Shown: one piece after another, positions 31,380-42,176 of the stretch | How the letters are laid out: each line of letters opens with the position of its first letter | Position numbering within the stretch: position 1 is the stretch's first letter | Assembly (NCBI GenBank): GCA_014529385.2 | Contig: CM043947.1 | Coordinates: forward strand, 116,225,587-116,289,586 | Source of the DNA: Adiantum capillus-veneris | Taxonomy: Eukaryota; Streptophyta; Polypodiopsida; Polypodiales; Pteridaceae | Length of the DNA stretch: 64,000 bases | Reading direction: 5' to 3' | Made by a program: the position numbers and the translations under genes | The notes under the pieces: generated by a model | The model's database searches: none | Told to the model about the DNA's origin: nothing | The model's input: only the letters and a program-made list of their open reading frames with translations

Positions 31380-32420
31380 AGTTTGCAAAAAATCAGATTA
31401 TTTATATTTTCTTGAGAATTTAGGCCAAATTAAGTTTTGACTTGACTTAGAGGCTTAAAACATGTCATAAAAAGATAGACCATTGAAAAATTTGCAAAAA
31501 GTACTCATTTTAGACCAAAAGTAGATAATCATGATTATTTACTTTTAGCTCAAAATTGACCAAGGTTGATACGAGAGATTCTATACATGATTACAAACAG
31601 CTTTTGTGAAGGCTCGTAGAATTTGGATCACAAAAAAAACCAAAAACTTGATATTTGAAATCTGTACCGATTGTTGAGAAATCGAGTCTGACTTACTAAA
31701 TCTTGTTCAAATTTGGTGAAACTTGACTCAGAGGCTTAGTTTGAAGTGTTTAACATGTGAGTATGCTCAGATAATCTAGAAGTAAATAATCATAATTATT
31801 TTCTTTTATCCTATTTTTCAACTTTATTGACCAACCAAGCATACCAAAAGTTCTATCATGTTGTATTAAGCACTCATACCAAATTTGGTAAGATTTGGAT
31901 CTATAAAGTGAAAACTGTGGTCACATTTGTAAAGTCGGTTTGCAGACATATAACTATTGACAAAGTGAGCATAGTTTATCCAAAATTAGTGAAACTTGGC
32001 TAAGGAGCTTTAGTTGAGTTGTTGAACTGGTTTGTATCAACATTTTGGCAAAAAGTTGTAAAAATTTCTCAGAAGTAAATAATCACAATTATTTACATAT
32101 ACCCCAGATTTGATTATTTTTGCACAATTGAGTATACCACAAGGTCAAGCATATTAAGTAGACTCCACGAATTTGGATCACAAAAGTGGGACTTGAGTCA
32201 GATTCTTGAAAACTGAGTCTGTGGACACTAAACATTTGATAACTTGGACAAATCTTGTTCAAACTTGTCCAGAAACTTCAACAAGGTGTTTATATGGAAA
32301 AACAAACCTAGAAACTAAGAAAATTTGAGAAAAGTAAGTAATCATATTATTTACTTTTGAGCCCCAAAGACAAAAAAATTAGACTTTTGAGCTTGTATGG
32401 TGTTTATACAACATAATACA
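31380..32420. repeat. Diverged tandem array, 260-290 bp units with a palindromic AT core
   Basis: A core resembling AGTAAATAATCATGATTATT occurs at about 31,520, 31,780, 32,071 and 32,332, with a weaker one at about 31,390. Each unit also contains a variant of GGTGAAACTTGACTCAGAGG or CACAAAATTTGGATC. Spacings are 259, 292 and 261 bp. There is no coding frame. The self-complementary core could form a hairpin or bind a dimeric protein. It lies right of the CACTA-2 end and may be internal to that element. Confidence 0.65.
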
Positions 32421-33130
32421 AGGTCACTGGTCAAGTTTGGATTTCATTTGGTCCAAAATTGATACATGTTAGCTCAATTTCCAAGTTGCAGGTTAGCTCT
32501 TTAGCTCTTTGTAGGGGTAGAATTTGAAAGTCTCATTTGCTGACTCACTTAGCTTAGATTGAAGTGATATACACAGACCAGTCATGATAGTTAGCAAAAG
32601 TTGTACAGTCTTTAAGGGAAAACATCTAAATTGGTTAAAATTGACACGGGAACTAGGTTGTAGGCAAAGAATTGAGAGCTTAATAGGAATTCAAGTCAAG
32701 TGAAAAAATGGATAACAATTTAATCCAATGGTAAGTACTCTATCCAAAGCTTAATAAGTTTAAAGAACCTTAGATCTGGTCGTATACTAGCAAATCAAGG
32801 GATATTTGGAGAGATCGCTCGTAGGGTATCCACTGAAGAGAGCGTGAATCAAGGTGATCACTTTGACACTACCTCTAAAGGGCTTAATTTTATTTGTGAG
32901 TTAATCAATTCCTGTTTTTTTGGCTAAAGTTGATGCTTTTTTTAGTTTATATAAGCATGGATTTCTCTCATATGTATGCTCTCTAAGTTGGTGTTGAGGT
33001 AGGTGAAATAAGCACCAAGGAAAGGAGAGAGAATAATGATTAGACGGAGAGATAAAAACATACTTGTGAAATAGAGATAGGATAGGGGTGTGAGAGTACC
33101 GCCAATGAAAGACAGATAGCACGCGCGCGC
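32421..33130. other. No gene seen
   Basis: AT-rich non-coding sequence leading to a GC dinucleotide stretch (CGCGCGCGCACGCGCG, about 33,122-33,137). Open frames are short and without domains. Confidence 0.5.
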
Positions 33131-33134
33131 ACGC

Positions 33135-33137
<3 letters not shown>

Positions 33138-33221
<84 letters not shown>

Positions 33222-33236
33222 CGGGGGGGGGGGGGC
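33138..33236 (+). repeat. (GA)n microsatellite followed by a G run
   Basis: About 80 bp of GA follow an alternating CG tract and end in GGGCGGGGGGGGGGGGG at about 33,219-33,236. The neighbouring CG, GA and G blocks make this a likely non-B-DNA site. Confidence 0.9.
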
Positions 33237-33482
33237 TTGAGGAAAGATAGGTTTGCTTTATCCAAAGCCTGTTCAAAATGAGAAATGGCTGGTTCTAGTT
33301 TGGGCAAGGAGGTTCTCAAGCCGGTTCAAATTATGGAATTTTTAGTTATGATATGAGATTTTTAGTATGATTATCTCTCTCAAATTTAGAGTTAGCCTAT
33401 TCATATGCGTGTGAAAAGGTTTCAAGTCTGGGTCCACAAAAGATGTTTCCCAAGCCCTGAGAGAGCCTGAGGGTGTGTGAGG

Positions 33483-33488
<6 letters not shown>

Positions 33489-33556
<68 letters not shown>
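33489..33556 (+). repeat. (GA)n microsatellite, about 66 bp
   Basis: Pure GA/AG dinucleotides follow GATAGATAGATA and precede AATTCC. Confidence 0.9.
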
Positions 33557-33560
<4 letters not shown>

Positions 33561-33798
33561 CAAAGTGGAAGCGGAAGCCGAGAGAGAAAATCATTTGCAC
33601 AATAGTCGAATTGTCATTTGTGCAATGCTAGGGGCATAATATTCAGAGCACACAAATCAAGCATGTATTCTTGCACACTCCACTAAAGCAGTTAGTGGTG
33701 GTCACTCATGGCACTAGTAGATGCTTTTCAAGATTTGGGACTACTAGTGGCCAAATCATATGCTTTTTAAGAAGTGGGACCCCTCATGGCACTAACAT

Positions 33799-34320
33799 AT
33801 GCCTATGAGACCTTGTGCCACTCATCCATCACTATCAGATGCTTTTCGAGACCATGCTACTTTAGCTTATATAAATGATATAGAGGCAAGCAGCATATGC
33901 AACACAAGTGACTCGGAGGTGCCAATCAAGAGAGATTTTTTTATTTTCCATGTACTTATTACAATGCCTGTAGGATATGCAACTACTGGTAATGAGGTCA
34001 TTGGTAAAATCCACGATGAGCTTCACAAACCTGCCCCCAACGCACTCCTTGAAGAAAAAAAGACGTTCACGCAGGGGGAGTGTGACACAAACAAGGCCAT
34101 CCGGATGTTCAACCACCTTAATCGCGCTTGCAACACCAGATACTAGGATCTCAATGAGGGCTACAAGACAATGAAAAGTGCTCTAGCCGAGTGGGAGACA
34201 TGGGGCTACATTGACAGCACTCAAAGGGCCGCTTTGCAAGTGAAGATTGATCATTTGGTCGTCTGCAAACGCACAATCAACCTGGTGGACATCTCTAGCT
34301 CTAATGTGGTGGAAGATTGA
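33799..34320 (+). pseudogene. Unidentified coding-like fragment
   Basis: A plus-strand frame runs from about 33,799 to a TAG at 34,144-34,146 and then continues in phase to a TGA at 34,318. It includes GKIHDELHKPAPNALLE, TNKAIRMFNHLNRACN, SALAEWETWGYIDSTQRAAL and ISSSNVVED. Composition is protein-like, with amphipathic helices. I recognise no family. It may be a piece of an unclassified transposon protein or of a captured gene. Confidence 0.35.
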
Positions 34321-34407
34321 GGCGAGATTTAAATAATAATGTACTAATTAATATATTTAAATAATTATGCACTAGCACACAATAAATTGTACTAGTTTGA
34401 TGCAAGT

Positions 34408-34438
<31 letters not shown>

Positions 34439-35919
34439 CAAGTCTGATGCCCTACCTAATATTGTAAACAACTTACTTTAATTATATGATTCTTATTTTG
34501 ATTATATGATGGTGTTCTTTGAATTGTAATGATTGATATGACTAATGTTGAGTACGCTCTTATATATAGCAGGACATGAGATCATGTGCACAACATTGTG
34601 TTTATTCATTGCTTTGTATTTTATGAATTCCAAATAATGTGTAAGAGACCACACCACATGTGAGGACGTACTATTTGAACAACCTTAGAATAATTTACTT
34701 ATGAGACTGTAAAAAAATGTTAGCTTGAACATTTAAAAAATGAGACCTAAGTAGATAAACACATTATTCTTCCACTCTTCTATGCCTTGGTGAGAGTAAT
34801 TTATCTGTCAAGGTTTGGGACCGTCCCCTCTCTTTGTGTGCACAATTGTCAAAATCTTAAAGTGTGCACTCTTCATTCATTAATATACTAGTTAAGTTAG
34901 TTATGCCTATTTGGGATGAGCCACCTCAAACATGATTTGCAGACACTGCTAGAAATTGCACCCATTTAGCCCGATTTATGCATGGAATTTTTGTGGCAGA
35001 CCTTTGGTACAAAGACCAAGCTTTTTTGAAGTCTAAACATACATATGTCTTTGGTTGAGCTGCTTAATGTAAGGGGGAAAAAAACTACCAATTTTAGAGA
35101 CATTACCTTCTTGTGATACCTAGCCATGATAATATTCATTTTTTTCACTTTTATCTTACTGTTTACTTCTTCAATTTGGATTGGAACTTAAGAGAAGGGG
35201 AATACTTGCAAAGACAAAGGCAATTCTAGGAATGTCGACTACTGTTTTTGTTTAGCAAAAATATAAATGTTTTAATTTTTTAAAATGGAGGAGATTGCAT
35301 GAGTTCATTAAGATTGTATCTTTTAGGACTTAATACTATTGAAGTAATGAGACTTTTATATGGCCTGGTCTACTAACATGCCTTCAAGATCTGTCATAGC
35401 TCAGGGTATTGTTGATATCTTCTAGCTAAACTGGACCGCCAAATGTTACTACAATCTTTTTAAAAGCCCTGATGTAATGTATTATATATTGCGAAAATCT
35501 ATGTGGGTTTTCTATATAATTCAAGAAATTGATGAGCATGTCTTTAGGATTTACCCTACTTCTGGTAGAATGTTGTTTCATGTCCATGTAGGTGTTGTTG
35601 CACAATGTTCATACCAAAAAGTAAGGATGAATGCCTAATAACCCAACTTGAAAGTAGGAATCTAAAAAATGTTGATGGTTGTACTTGTACTTGTTTTTCC
35701 TCGAGTTTGGGAAGGGACCTCAAAGTAATCATACACACATAGACTCTTGCAAATAAACTAGTAATTAAAAACACTTTACTGAGTTCAAGAATTGCTCACA
35801 TACACAAACACATACATATAAATAAATATATATATTATTTAAACGAGTACTTAAAAACACTTTACCAAGTTGAAGAACTGCTTACATACATGAACACACA
35901 CATATAATTAAATAGATAG

Positions 35920-35969
<50 letters not shown>

Positions 35970-35980
35970 CTAGATCGACA
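34321..35980. other. No gene seen; AT-rich with small microsatellites
   Basis: A GT tract lies at 34,420-34,438 and a TA tract at 35,927-35,967. ACTTTACnnAGTTnAAGAA occurs twice around 35,773 and 35,860, within a short direct duplication. No domain is visible. Confidence 0.5.
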
Positions 35981-35997
35981 ATGTAAAGAAATATTGA

Positions 35998-36350
35998 CAA
36001 GCTATCAAAATTTTGCTAGCATAACGGCGTGAAAATGCAAATAAAAAAATCTCCGCTTGACTAACTTTTGTTTAGCTTTGTATACATGAAACCATGATTA
36101 AGTTTCTAGACATTATCAAAAGCATGACTATACAATCAAAATTTCGGCAACATAACGGCGTGAAAATGCAAACAAAAAAATCCCCATTCCATACTTTCTT
36201 CCATGAAAGCTTGCCTATACATGAAACCAGGATTACATTTCCAAACATGATAAAAAAGCATGATTATATTGACAAGCAATCAAAATTTTGGTAGCATAAG
36301 GGCGTGAAAATTCAAACAAAAAAAAATCCCCATTCCATACTTGCTTTCAT
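35998..36350 (+). repeat. About 140-bp tandem repeat, three copies
   Basis: ATCAAAATTTTGGTAGCATA or a close variant begins near 35,998, 36,132 and 36,278, each followed by ACGGCGTGAAAATGCAAA. A single related copy is at 49,865-50,035, upstream of the methyltransferase-like gene. No coding capacity. Confidence 0.75.
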
Positions 36351-36558
36351 GCAATAGCCCAATGCTCACGAGAAGAAGAAATTACGTACGCAAAAAAACA
36401 TGTGTTAGTGTATTACTTTGGTAAATCCAAAGCTCTTAACTAACTCCTATCTAGCATAATAAATATGAAATCATGACTACATTGATAAGGACGGTCAACA
36501 CCAACAACATGTCTTGAATCATACCAAAAAAGTGGCACCCAAACACCAGGGTCACATG

Positions 36559-36780
36559 TTGGAGAGGGGGAATGGGGATGACACCCTGCACGACCAGAAA
36601 TGCCTCTCTATATCTCAGAGTCAACACAACACCCCAATCCACTCGAAAACACCTTCACAATGACAATCTACACCTAATCCGCTTCACCTGCTCAGTTCCC
36701 AAGCGCACACACGCTATCCAGGACCGCAAAAGGAGCTGACACCTCACTGCACCTGCTCTGCCTCCCTCCACACATACACT

Positions 36781-36838
<58 letters not shown>

Positions 36839-38447
36839 GCAATGCACCAACGATCCGGGCGTACACATGCTTCACCGGCACCGCGACTGGCAACAGACGA
36901 GACGACAAAGAGAAAAGGGGAAGGGGGATGCAAAACGGCACAATTGACCAAGAGGGTTGTTCATTAACAGCTTCAAAACCCCATTACAATGCTTCTCTCA
37001 GCTTCTCCCTCTCTGCTCCTTACATGTACAGTGCAAAAACTAAGAAGTCCCTTGTTACAAAAAGTTTTGCCCCTTATTGGGCTCATTTTTTGAGTTTTTA
37101 GGCATTTTTCATGGTAGGCCGACATGTGGCATTCCCCTTGGGAGGCTCAGCTTGACTTTGACTAGCTTGGTGCTTATCCCGAGGCTTCATACTTAACTCT
37201 ACACACAAGCACCCTCTAGGGAGCAACGACGGCGCCGTCGTTGCCCCCCTAAGGACTCACATTGCCTTCAAAAAAGGTTTGGACCGAATTTAGTCCGTGG
37301 GAAACGGCCCCCCCATGGGCGGGGTGCCACGTCATCACCTTCCTCCCGCGGGCGGAGCCGCCCAAAATCACCGCAAACTGCCACCCGCCGCCTGCGTAGC
37401 TACAACAGCGCCATGTGCGGATGCCATGGCCACAAGCTCCTAAGGAGCCCCTCTCTCCTTTGTGATACTATGAGGGCCTCACGGCCCTGCTCATATAGCC
37501 CGAGCTCGGCGGTTTCAGCTTCGCATGTGGGATTACACAGTGTGCCATGTGACACCCTCCAGTGCCTTGGCCTTCAAACCCCATGAAATACTTCACATGA
37601 AAAATAAAAACCACTCAAATTTTTTAGCCTCCCTCTATAGGCTCCTCTTTGTTGCTCTCGGACCCGATTGCCAAGCAGAAGAAACCAACAGAAACCCCAC
37701 ATTCCCGGCCCTGTCTACACCTGTCATCTCTTCATTTCAAACCCTTGGCGTCCTCAAACTAAGGCCTCCAAAACAAGGAAAAACATCTGCAATTGTTCAC
37801 CACCCAAATGCTCCCAACTTCACTTCACTGTATCTGACCGACCGGGCATCCGATGGACGTGCAGTCGATTCCCACTAGCTCCACATAGTAAACACTCCCA
37901 CCGAGAACCTTGGCAAGGCTCAAAAACCGCCAAATGGCACATCTTCCAATGTGGCCAAGTGGGCTCAGACTCGGCCCCCAGAAAATCTTCAAATGGCCAT
38001 AACTTGCTATCTAGAGCTCCAATTCAGGTGCCGTCGACTCCAACTAGCATCACATGCTACCCACCAGACACCTGGCGAGCTCGAGAAAACACTTTCCCAA
38101 TGCGGCCCAACCACCTCGAAACTGGACCCCGTCAAAACTCGATTGTCCATAACTTTCCATCACAACTCAAGCACTTCCCTTGTATCATTCCACACCCGCC
38201 TTGACCAACCACATGTGCCCGTCCAATCCAGCGAGGATCTACAAATGCATCCCACTTCAACTTGCCATATCTTGCACATCTGGGCTCCGTTTGACGAGCT
38301 GTCTGGACCGACTGCTAGAGAATCTCGAATACCACATTTGGGGATACATTCCCAGCATCTTGTACACTTTGACATGCTATCCCAATTAGACCACTTTGGA
38401 GGCCCCCTGGCCTAAAAAAACACTTTAAGCATATATTTTCGCTATCA
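36559..38447 (-). mobile_element. LTR-X, left copy (1,889 bp)
   Basis: In minus orientation it runs TGATAGCGAAAATATATG... to ...CCCCCTCTCCA, a TG...CA LTR. The copy at 43,718-45,673 matches along its whole length with visible divergence. Both hold a CT tract (36,782-36,833 here) and a TATA-like CTATATGA on the minus strand at 37,500-37,491. Both also hold an internal, diverged direct repeat of about 165 bp (about 37,830-38,160). No PBS follows this copy, so it is the 3' LTR or a solo LTR. The flanking five-base words do not match those of the right copy. Open frames inside are not credible. Confidence 0.7.
36782..36833 (+). repeat. (CT)n microsatellite in the left LTR-X
   Basis: About 52 bp of CT. 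The paired tract in the right copy (43,942-44,012) is longer. Confidence 0.9.
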
Positions 38448-38604
38448 CTGCTTTCTTGTAACATGAAGGCTCATTGCAATCAGTCAACATGACATAGTTC
38501 ATAGATGGAACAAACCTATTAGGAGGTCGCGTAATACGTCGAGATCTACGCACAACAGGTGGCTCAGGCTCAGCCACAACTTGTGGTTCCAATCTATCCT
38601 GTCC

Positions 38605-40899
38605 TTACTCCTCTTGAGCCCTGACATTTTGTCTTGCACGTGCAGGTCCATCTTCTTGGAAGACAACTCTTCTAATCTCATCAACTTTCTCTGGTTTAGA
38701 ATGATATTTGGCTTCATTAAAGTGAACATCATTGCTGCGGATAACCTTTCTGGATTCGGGATCCCAAAATTTGTACCCCATCTCACCAGAATTACCATAG
38801 CCTAGAAAGATGCACTTTCTACTCTTTGGCTCAAGTTTTTTCCTAAATTTCTTTGCAACGTGAGTATATGCCTCACAGCCAAAGACTCTGAGATGCTTGT
38901 ATGAGGGCACCTTGCCTGACCATACCATCTCTGCCACTAAATCCTTCTGCAAAACCTTGCTAGGAGATCTATTTATAAGATGAACAGCTGTTGCTACAGC
39001 TTCAGCCCAAAACCCATTTGGTAGTTGTGCATTGGACAACATACTTCTGACCTTCTCTTGTATGGTCCTATTCATCCTCTCAGCAACACCATTTTGAGGA
39101 GAATTGTAAGGAGCAGTAAGTTCACGTTTTATACCTTTTGACTCACAAAAGTCCTGAAAGGCCTTTGAAACGTACTCTCCACCATTGTCAGTGCGTAAGC
39201 ATTTAAGCTTCTTGCCACTCTGATTCTCCACAAGTGTCACAAAAGTTTTGAAAACACTAAACGCTTCATCCTTGTGCTTGAGAAAGTAAACCCATACTTT
39301 CCTCGAGTAATCATCTATAAATGTCATAAAGTAAGAAGCTCCCCCTAGAGATAGGCTAGGCATAGGTCCACACAAATCACTATGAACAAGTGCCAACTGT
39401 GTATCTCTTCTACTGCTTCTATGCTTATGTGGCTGCTGTGTTTGCTTACCATATAGACAATGTTCACAGAATTCAAAATCATTAAATGAAAAGCCAGGCA
39501 AATAACCAGAACGAGACAAGATTTCTATTCCCTTCTTGGACATATGTCCTAACTGGCTATGCCACAAAGAAACGTTCGGCTGCTCGGTTACATTGATTAC
39601 ATTTTTAGAGACATTTGATACATAAATCATGTAAAGTCCTCCAGACTTTACTCCATGTGCTAGTGTCATAGAACCCTTGGATATCTTCCACATGTTCTGT
39701 CCAAAAGTGGTGACGTAGCCAGCATCATCAAGTAAACCTGTGCTAATCAAGCTCTTTGTAATTGCGGGAACATGTCTCACATTATTCAGCGTGAAAGAAG
39801 AGCCATTCTGAAACTTCAATTGAACATCTCCAACACCTAAGATCTCACATGTCTGCCCATTGCCTAGCCGAACATGATCTTTAGTGGTCACATAAGAGGT
39901 AAACCACTCCTTGTTTGGAGACACATGAAGTGATGCCCCTGAGTCTATAATCCAGTGACTCAGTGCATTTCCATCAGATGCTGTAAGAAGAGCTGAGTCC
40001 ATTGTATTCTTCAAGAAGTAGATGTCTCCTGACACTAGACTGTCATCCTCTGCAACAGTGTTTGTCACATTTATTTCTTGAATCTTCATTGAGGACTTGT
40101 TCTTCTCACCATGGTCTTCAGCTTTCTCTTTGCCTTTTTCTGTATTCCATTCTCTGCAGTCTCTTTTCATGTGACCCTTCTTGCCACAATGGTAGCATTC
40201 TATGTCACTCTTGCCTTTAGCACTGCAGGACTTGCTACGAGATTGATTCCTCTTTCCACCTTTGTACTTTTCATTGGTCCTTCCCCTGACAACTAAGGCT
40301 GTTCCTTTTCCTTTGTCCATTGTCTTTCTATTGGTTTCTTTAGTAAGCAGACTTCCTTCTACACCTGCTATGTTCAAACCATCTGGAGGTGCCGAATTAC
40401 TCAAAGCTGTGCGAAAAGTGTCCCAACTTTCCGGCAATGTGATCAACAGGAACATAGCTCTAACAGGTTCATCAAACTTGACACCTTGAGTTGACAACGG
40501 ACTGTAGATGGTGTTGAATTCATTCAGATGATTGGACATAGGGGTCCCTTCTTTCATCTTCAAGTCAACAAGCTTCTTAAGCCAGTATACCTGTGAAGCT
40601 GCACTCTGCTTCTCATAAAGATCACTCAGCTTTATCCATGCTTGATAAGCCGACATCTCATCTGCTACATTGAAGTAAACGCTTTCTGCCAAAGTCAACA
40701 TAATGGTAGAAAGTGCCAATTCATCCATTTCGCTCCATTCATCTTCGTCTATATCTTCTAGTTTTATCCCCTTGAGCTTTATAGGTTTTATCTGCTTCTT
40801 TTGTACCAACACGTGCCAAATCTGCTTCTTCCACAATGGGAAATTGGTTCCATCCAGCTTCTTGATATTATAAAGAGCAGTGTCCTGTGATCCAGCCAT
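38605..40899 (-). CDS. Copia-D Gag, protease and integrase (764 codons)
   Basis: The ATG at 40,899 opens a UBN2-type Gag with LDGTNFPLWKKQ; the domain spans residues about 1-200. A CCHC knuckle CYHCGKKGHMKRDC lies near residue 235 and the protease motif IDSGASLHV near 320. The integrase finger reads HSQLGHMSKKG ... CEHCLYGKQ. The DDE core has HSDLCGPM, RTDNGGEY and NGVAERMNRTI. The frame stops at 38,605; a shifted frame then continues with EPEPPVVRRSRRITRPPN up to the junction at 38,455. The frame is long and clean, but the element cannot copy itself without RT. Confidence 0.9.
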   Translation of the reverse strand: MAGSQDTALYNIKKLDGTNFPLWKKQIWHVLVQKKQIKPIKLKGIKLEDIDEDEWSEMDELALSTIMLTLAESVYFNVADEMSAYQAWIKLSDLYEKQSAASQVYWLKKLVDLKMKEGTPMSNHLNEFNTIYSPLSTQGVKFDEPVRAMFLLITLPESWDTFRTALSNSAPPDGLNIAGVEGSLLTKETNRKTMDKGKGTALVVRGRTNEKYKGGKRNQSRSKSCSAKGKSDIECYHCGKKGHMKRDCREWNTEKGKEKAEDHGEKNKSSMKIQEINVTNTVAEDDSLVSGDIYFLKNTMDSALLTASDGNALSHWIIDSGASLHVSPNKEWFTSYVTTKDHVRLGNGQTCEILGVGDVQLKFQNGSSFTLNNVRHVPAITKSLISTGLLDDAGYVTTFGQNMWKISKGSMTLAHGVKSGGLYMIYVSNVSKNVINVTEQPNVSLWHSQLGHMSKKGIEILSRSGYLPGFSFNDFEFCEHCLYGKQTQQPHKHRSSRRDTQLALVHSDLCGPMPSLSLGGASYFMTFIDDYSRKVWVYFLKHKDEAFSVFKTFVTLVENQSGKKLKCLRTDNGGEYVSKAFQDFCESKGIKRELTAPYNSPQNGVAERMNRTIQEKVRSMLSNAQLPNGFWAEAVATAVHLINRSPSKVLQKDLVAEMVWSGKVPSYKHLRVFGCEAYTHVAKKFRKKLEPKSRKCIFLGYGNSGEMGYKFWDPESRKVIRSNDVHFNEAKYHSKPEKVDEIRRVVFQEDGPARARQNVRAQEE

Positions 40900-41970
40900 A
40901 GCTACGCTTCACAGTGGTTTACTTTCCTGTGAAAAATTCGGCAGAGTTTCCCCTGTAAACTGACCTCTGAACCAATATCAACCTGTCAAATGAACCAAGA
41001 AAGCTTCAGATTCTGCATAAATTTCGGCAGAGCCTCCTTTGTAAAATGGCTTTGGTGTACTCAAAAACAGACCAAAAAACACTGTCTCTCTGACACTGTA
41101 AGCTACGGGTAAACCTGTCCTGCACCTGTACCGTCTCTCACTGCCATGTCACTGTCCTATAATCATAGACTGCGACAATGCCTCAACGGCAGTAAAGCAA
41201 GGATGCAATCCCAACTGTCTAACTCACAGTCAATACATCCTAGCTGCCTATCTAAGGGTGCTCGAGGGATCGCTCCAAGACCTGTATCACCGAAAGGATC
41301 TCAACATTCGAGAATCCCCCAGCTCAATAAAACCTCACTCGACCTTCAACAAAGGCTGCAGTAAATCTGACAGTACATAGACTTCCCACAAAGTCATACA
41401 TTCATAAATTTCCCACTATATGCTGTAACCGCTGCGGCGGTTGTTTGCTGCGTGACTCACAGCCAGCAAACCCTCAACAGACATACATCATCTCTGACAA
41501 TACATCCCATGTGGAAGTACCTGCAATGTTAGAATGAAATCTGGAATATCAAGCAGCATACACAAGCTACCTGATGAACTAGTGGATGTCGCCTATAGTC
41601 TGTGTGTAGATGCACCCGTGTCATATGTGACACGCCTCCAAGAACTGTAAGGTGTTCTTCGATGTGTAGACAGCCAAAAATCAGCACTCTGGAAGTGCAG
41701 ATATACTCAGAACCTGTAGTCGTAGGCCGAAACCCCAAATTTGCAGAGTCGGATATGCACCCGCCGAGACCACGTAGTCGAAAATGGCATGCGTAGAACT
41801 TTGTCGAAGCCGAATAGTGGTCGAGATGACCTCAGAATGAAATTTTGAGAACACGGAGCCCTATGGGCATTCCCACAAGATTTGGGGCCATGTCTTCGCC
41901 TGTCGAATTTCACTCCAATCTGAGCTAGTGACTCTAGCCTCCTGCAGTGCTGCCTCGAGCTTCGAACTGA
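40900..41970 (-). other. Copia-D leader between PBS and gag
   Basis: About 1.07 kb without a supported gene, longer than the leader of Copia-B (about 230 bp). I see no domain in it. Confidence 0.6.
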
Positions 41971-41982
41971 GCTCTGATACCA
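41971..41982 (-). promoter_or_regulatory. Primer-binding site of Copia-D
   Basis: TGGTATCAGAGC on the minus strand, two bases after the LTR end CTCCTTCA. It is the initiator Met tRNA type, as in Copia-B. Confidence 0.9.
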
Positions 41983-41984
41983 GT

Positions 41985-42176
41985 TGAAGGAGTACGAGCG
42001 GAAGTACGACGCGAGAGAGAGTACGAGAAGAAGAGCACGAGGATATGGTGAACTCGCTCTACTGTAATGTGTAGAGCATAGTGAGTTCTTATTAGGTTTT
42101 TACCAAAGAATATGTGTACATACCTGGCGGCCCGCCCACTTACCTGGGAGACCACATTGGGCTTTATACCCCAACA
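41985..42176 (-). repeat. Copia-D 5' LTR, 192 bp
   Basis: On the minus strand it begins TGTTGGGGTATAAAGCCC and ends CTCCTTCA. A TATAAA-like promoter lies within the first 15 bases. No second copy is left in the window. Confidence 0.8.

Larger units (their letters stand above)
38455..42176 (-). mobile_element. Copia-D: Ty1/Copia retrotransposon lacking RT and RNase H
   Basis: In minus orientation it has a 192-bp LTR (42,176-41,985), a PBS (41,982-41,971), a leader of about 1.1 kb, and a 764-codon Gag-protease-integrase frame. It then ends abruptly at 38,455, where LTR-X begins. The RT/RNase H half and the second LTR are absent. The right edge interrupts a chromovirus LTR (42,177-43,651). Loss probably came with the LTR-X insertion or a recombination between nested copies. 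Confidence 0.85.

Noticed and set aside
30331-36500. A complete second CACTA element
   Set aside because: I could not find an inverse CACTACAAG end with a TTA duplication to the right of 30,331.
37525-38415. Overlapping 117-178 codon plus-strand frames, mirrored at 44,823-45,706
   Set aside because: They lie inside the two LTR-X copies, differ between the copies in length and frame, and show no domain; the related stretch is an internal LTR repeat.
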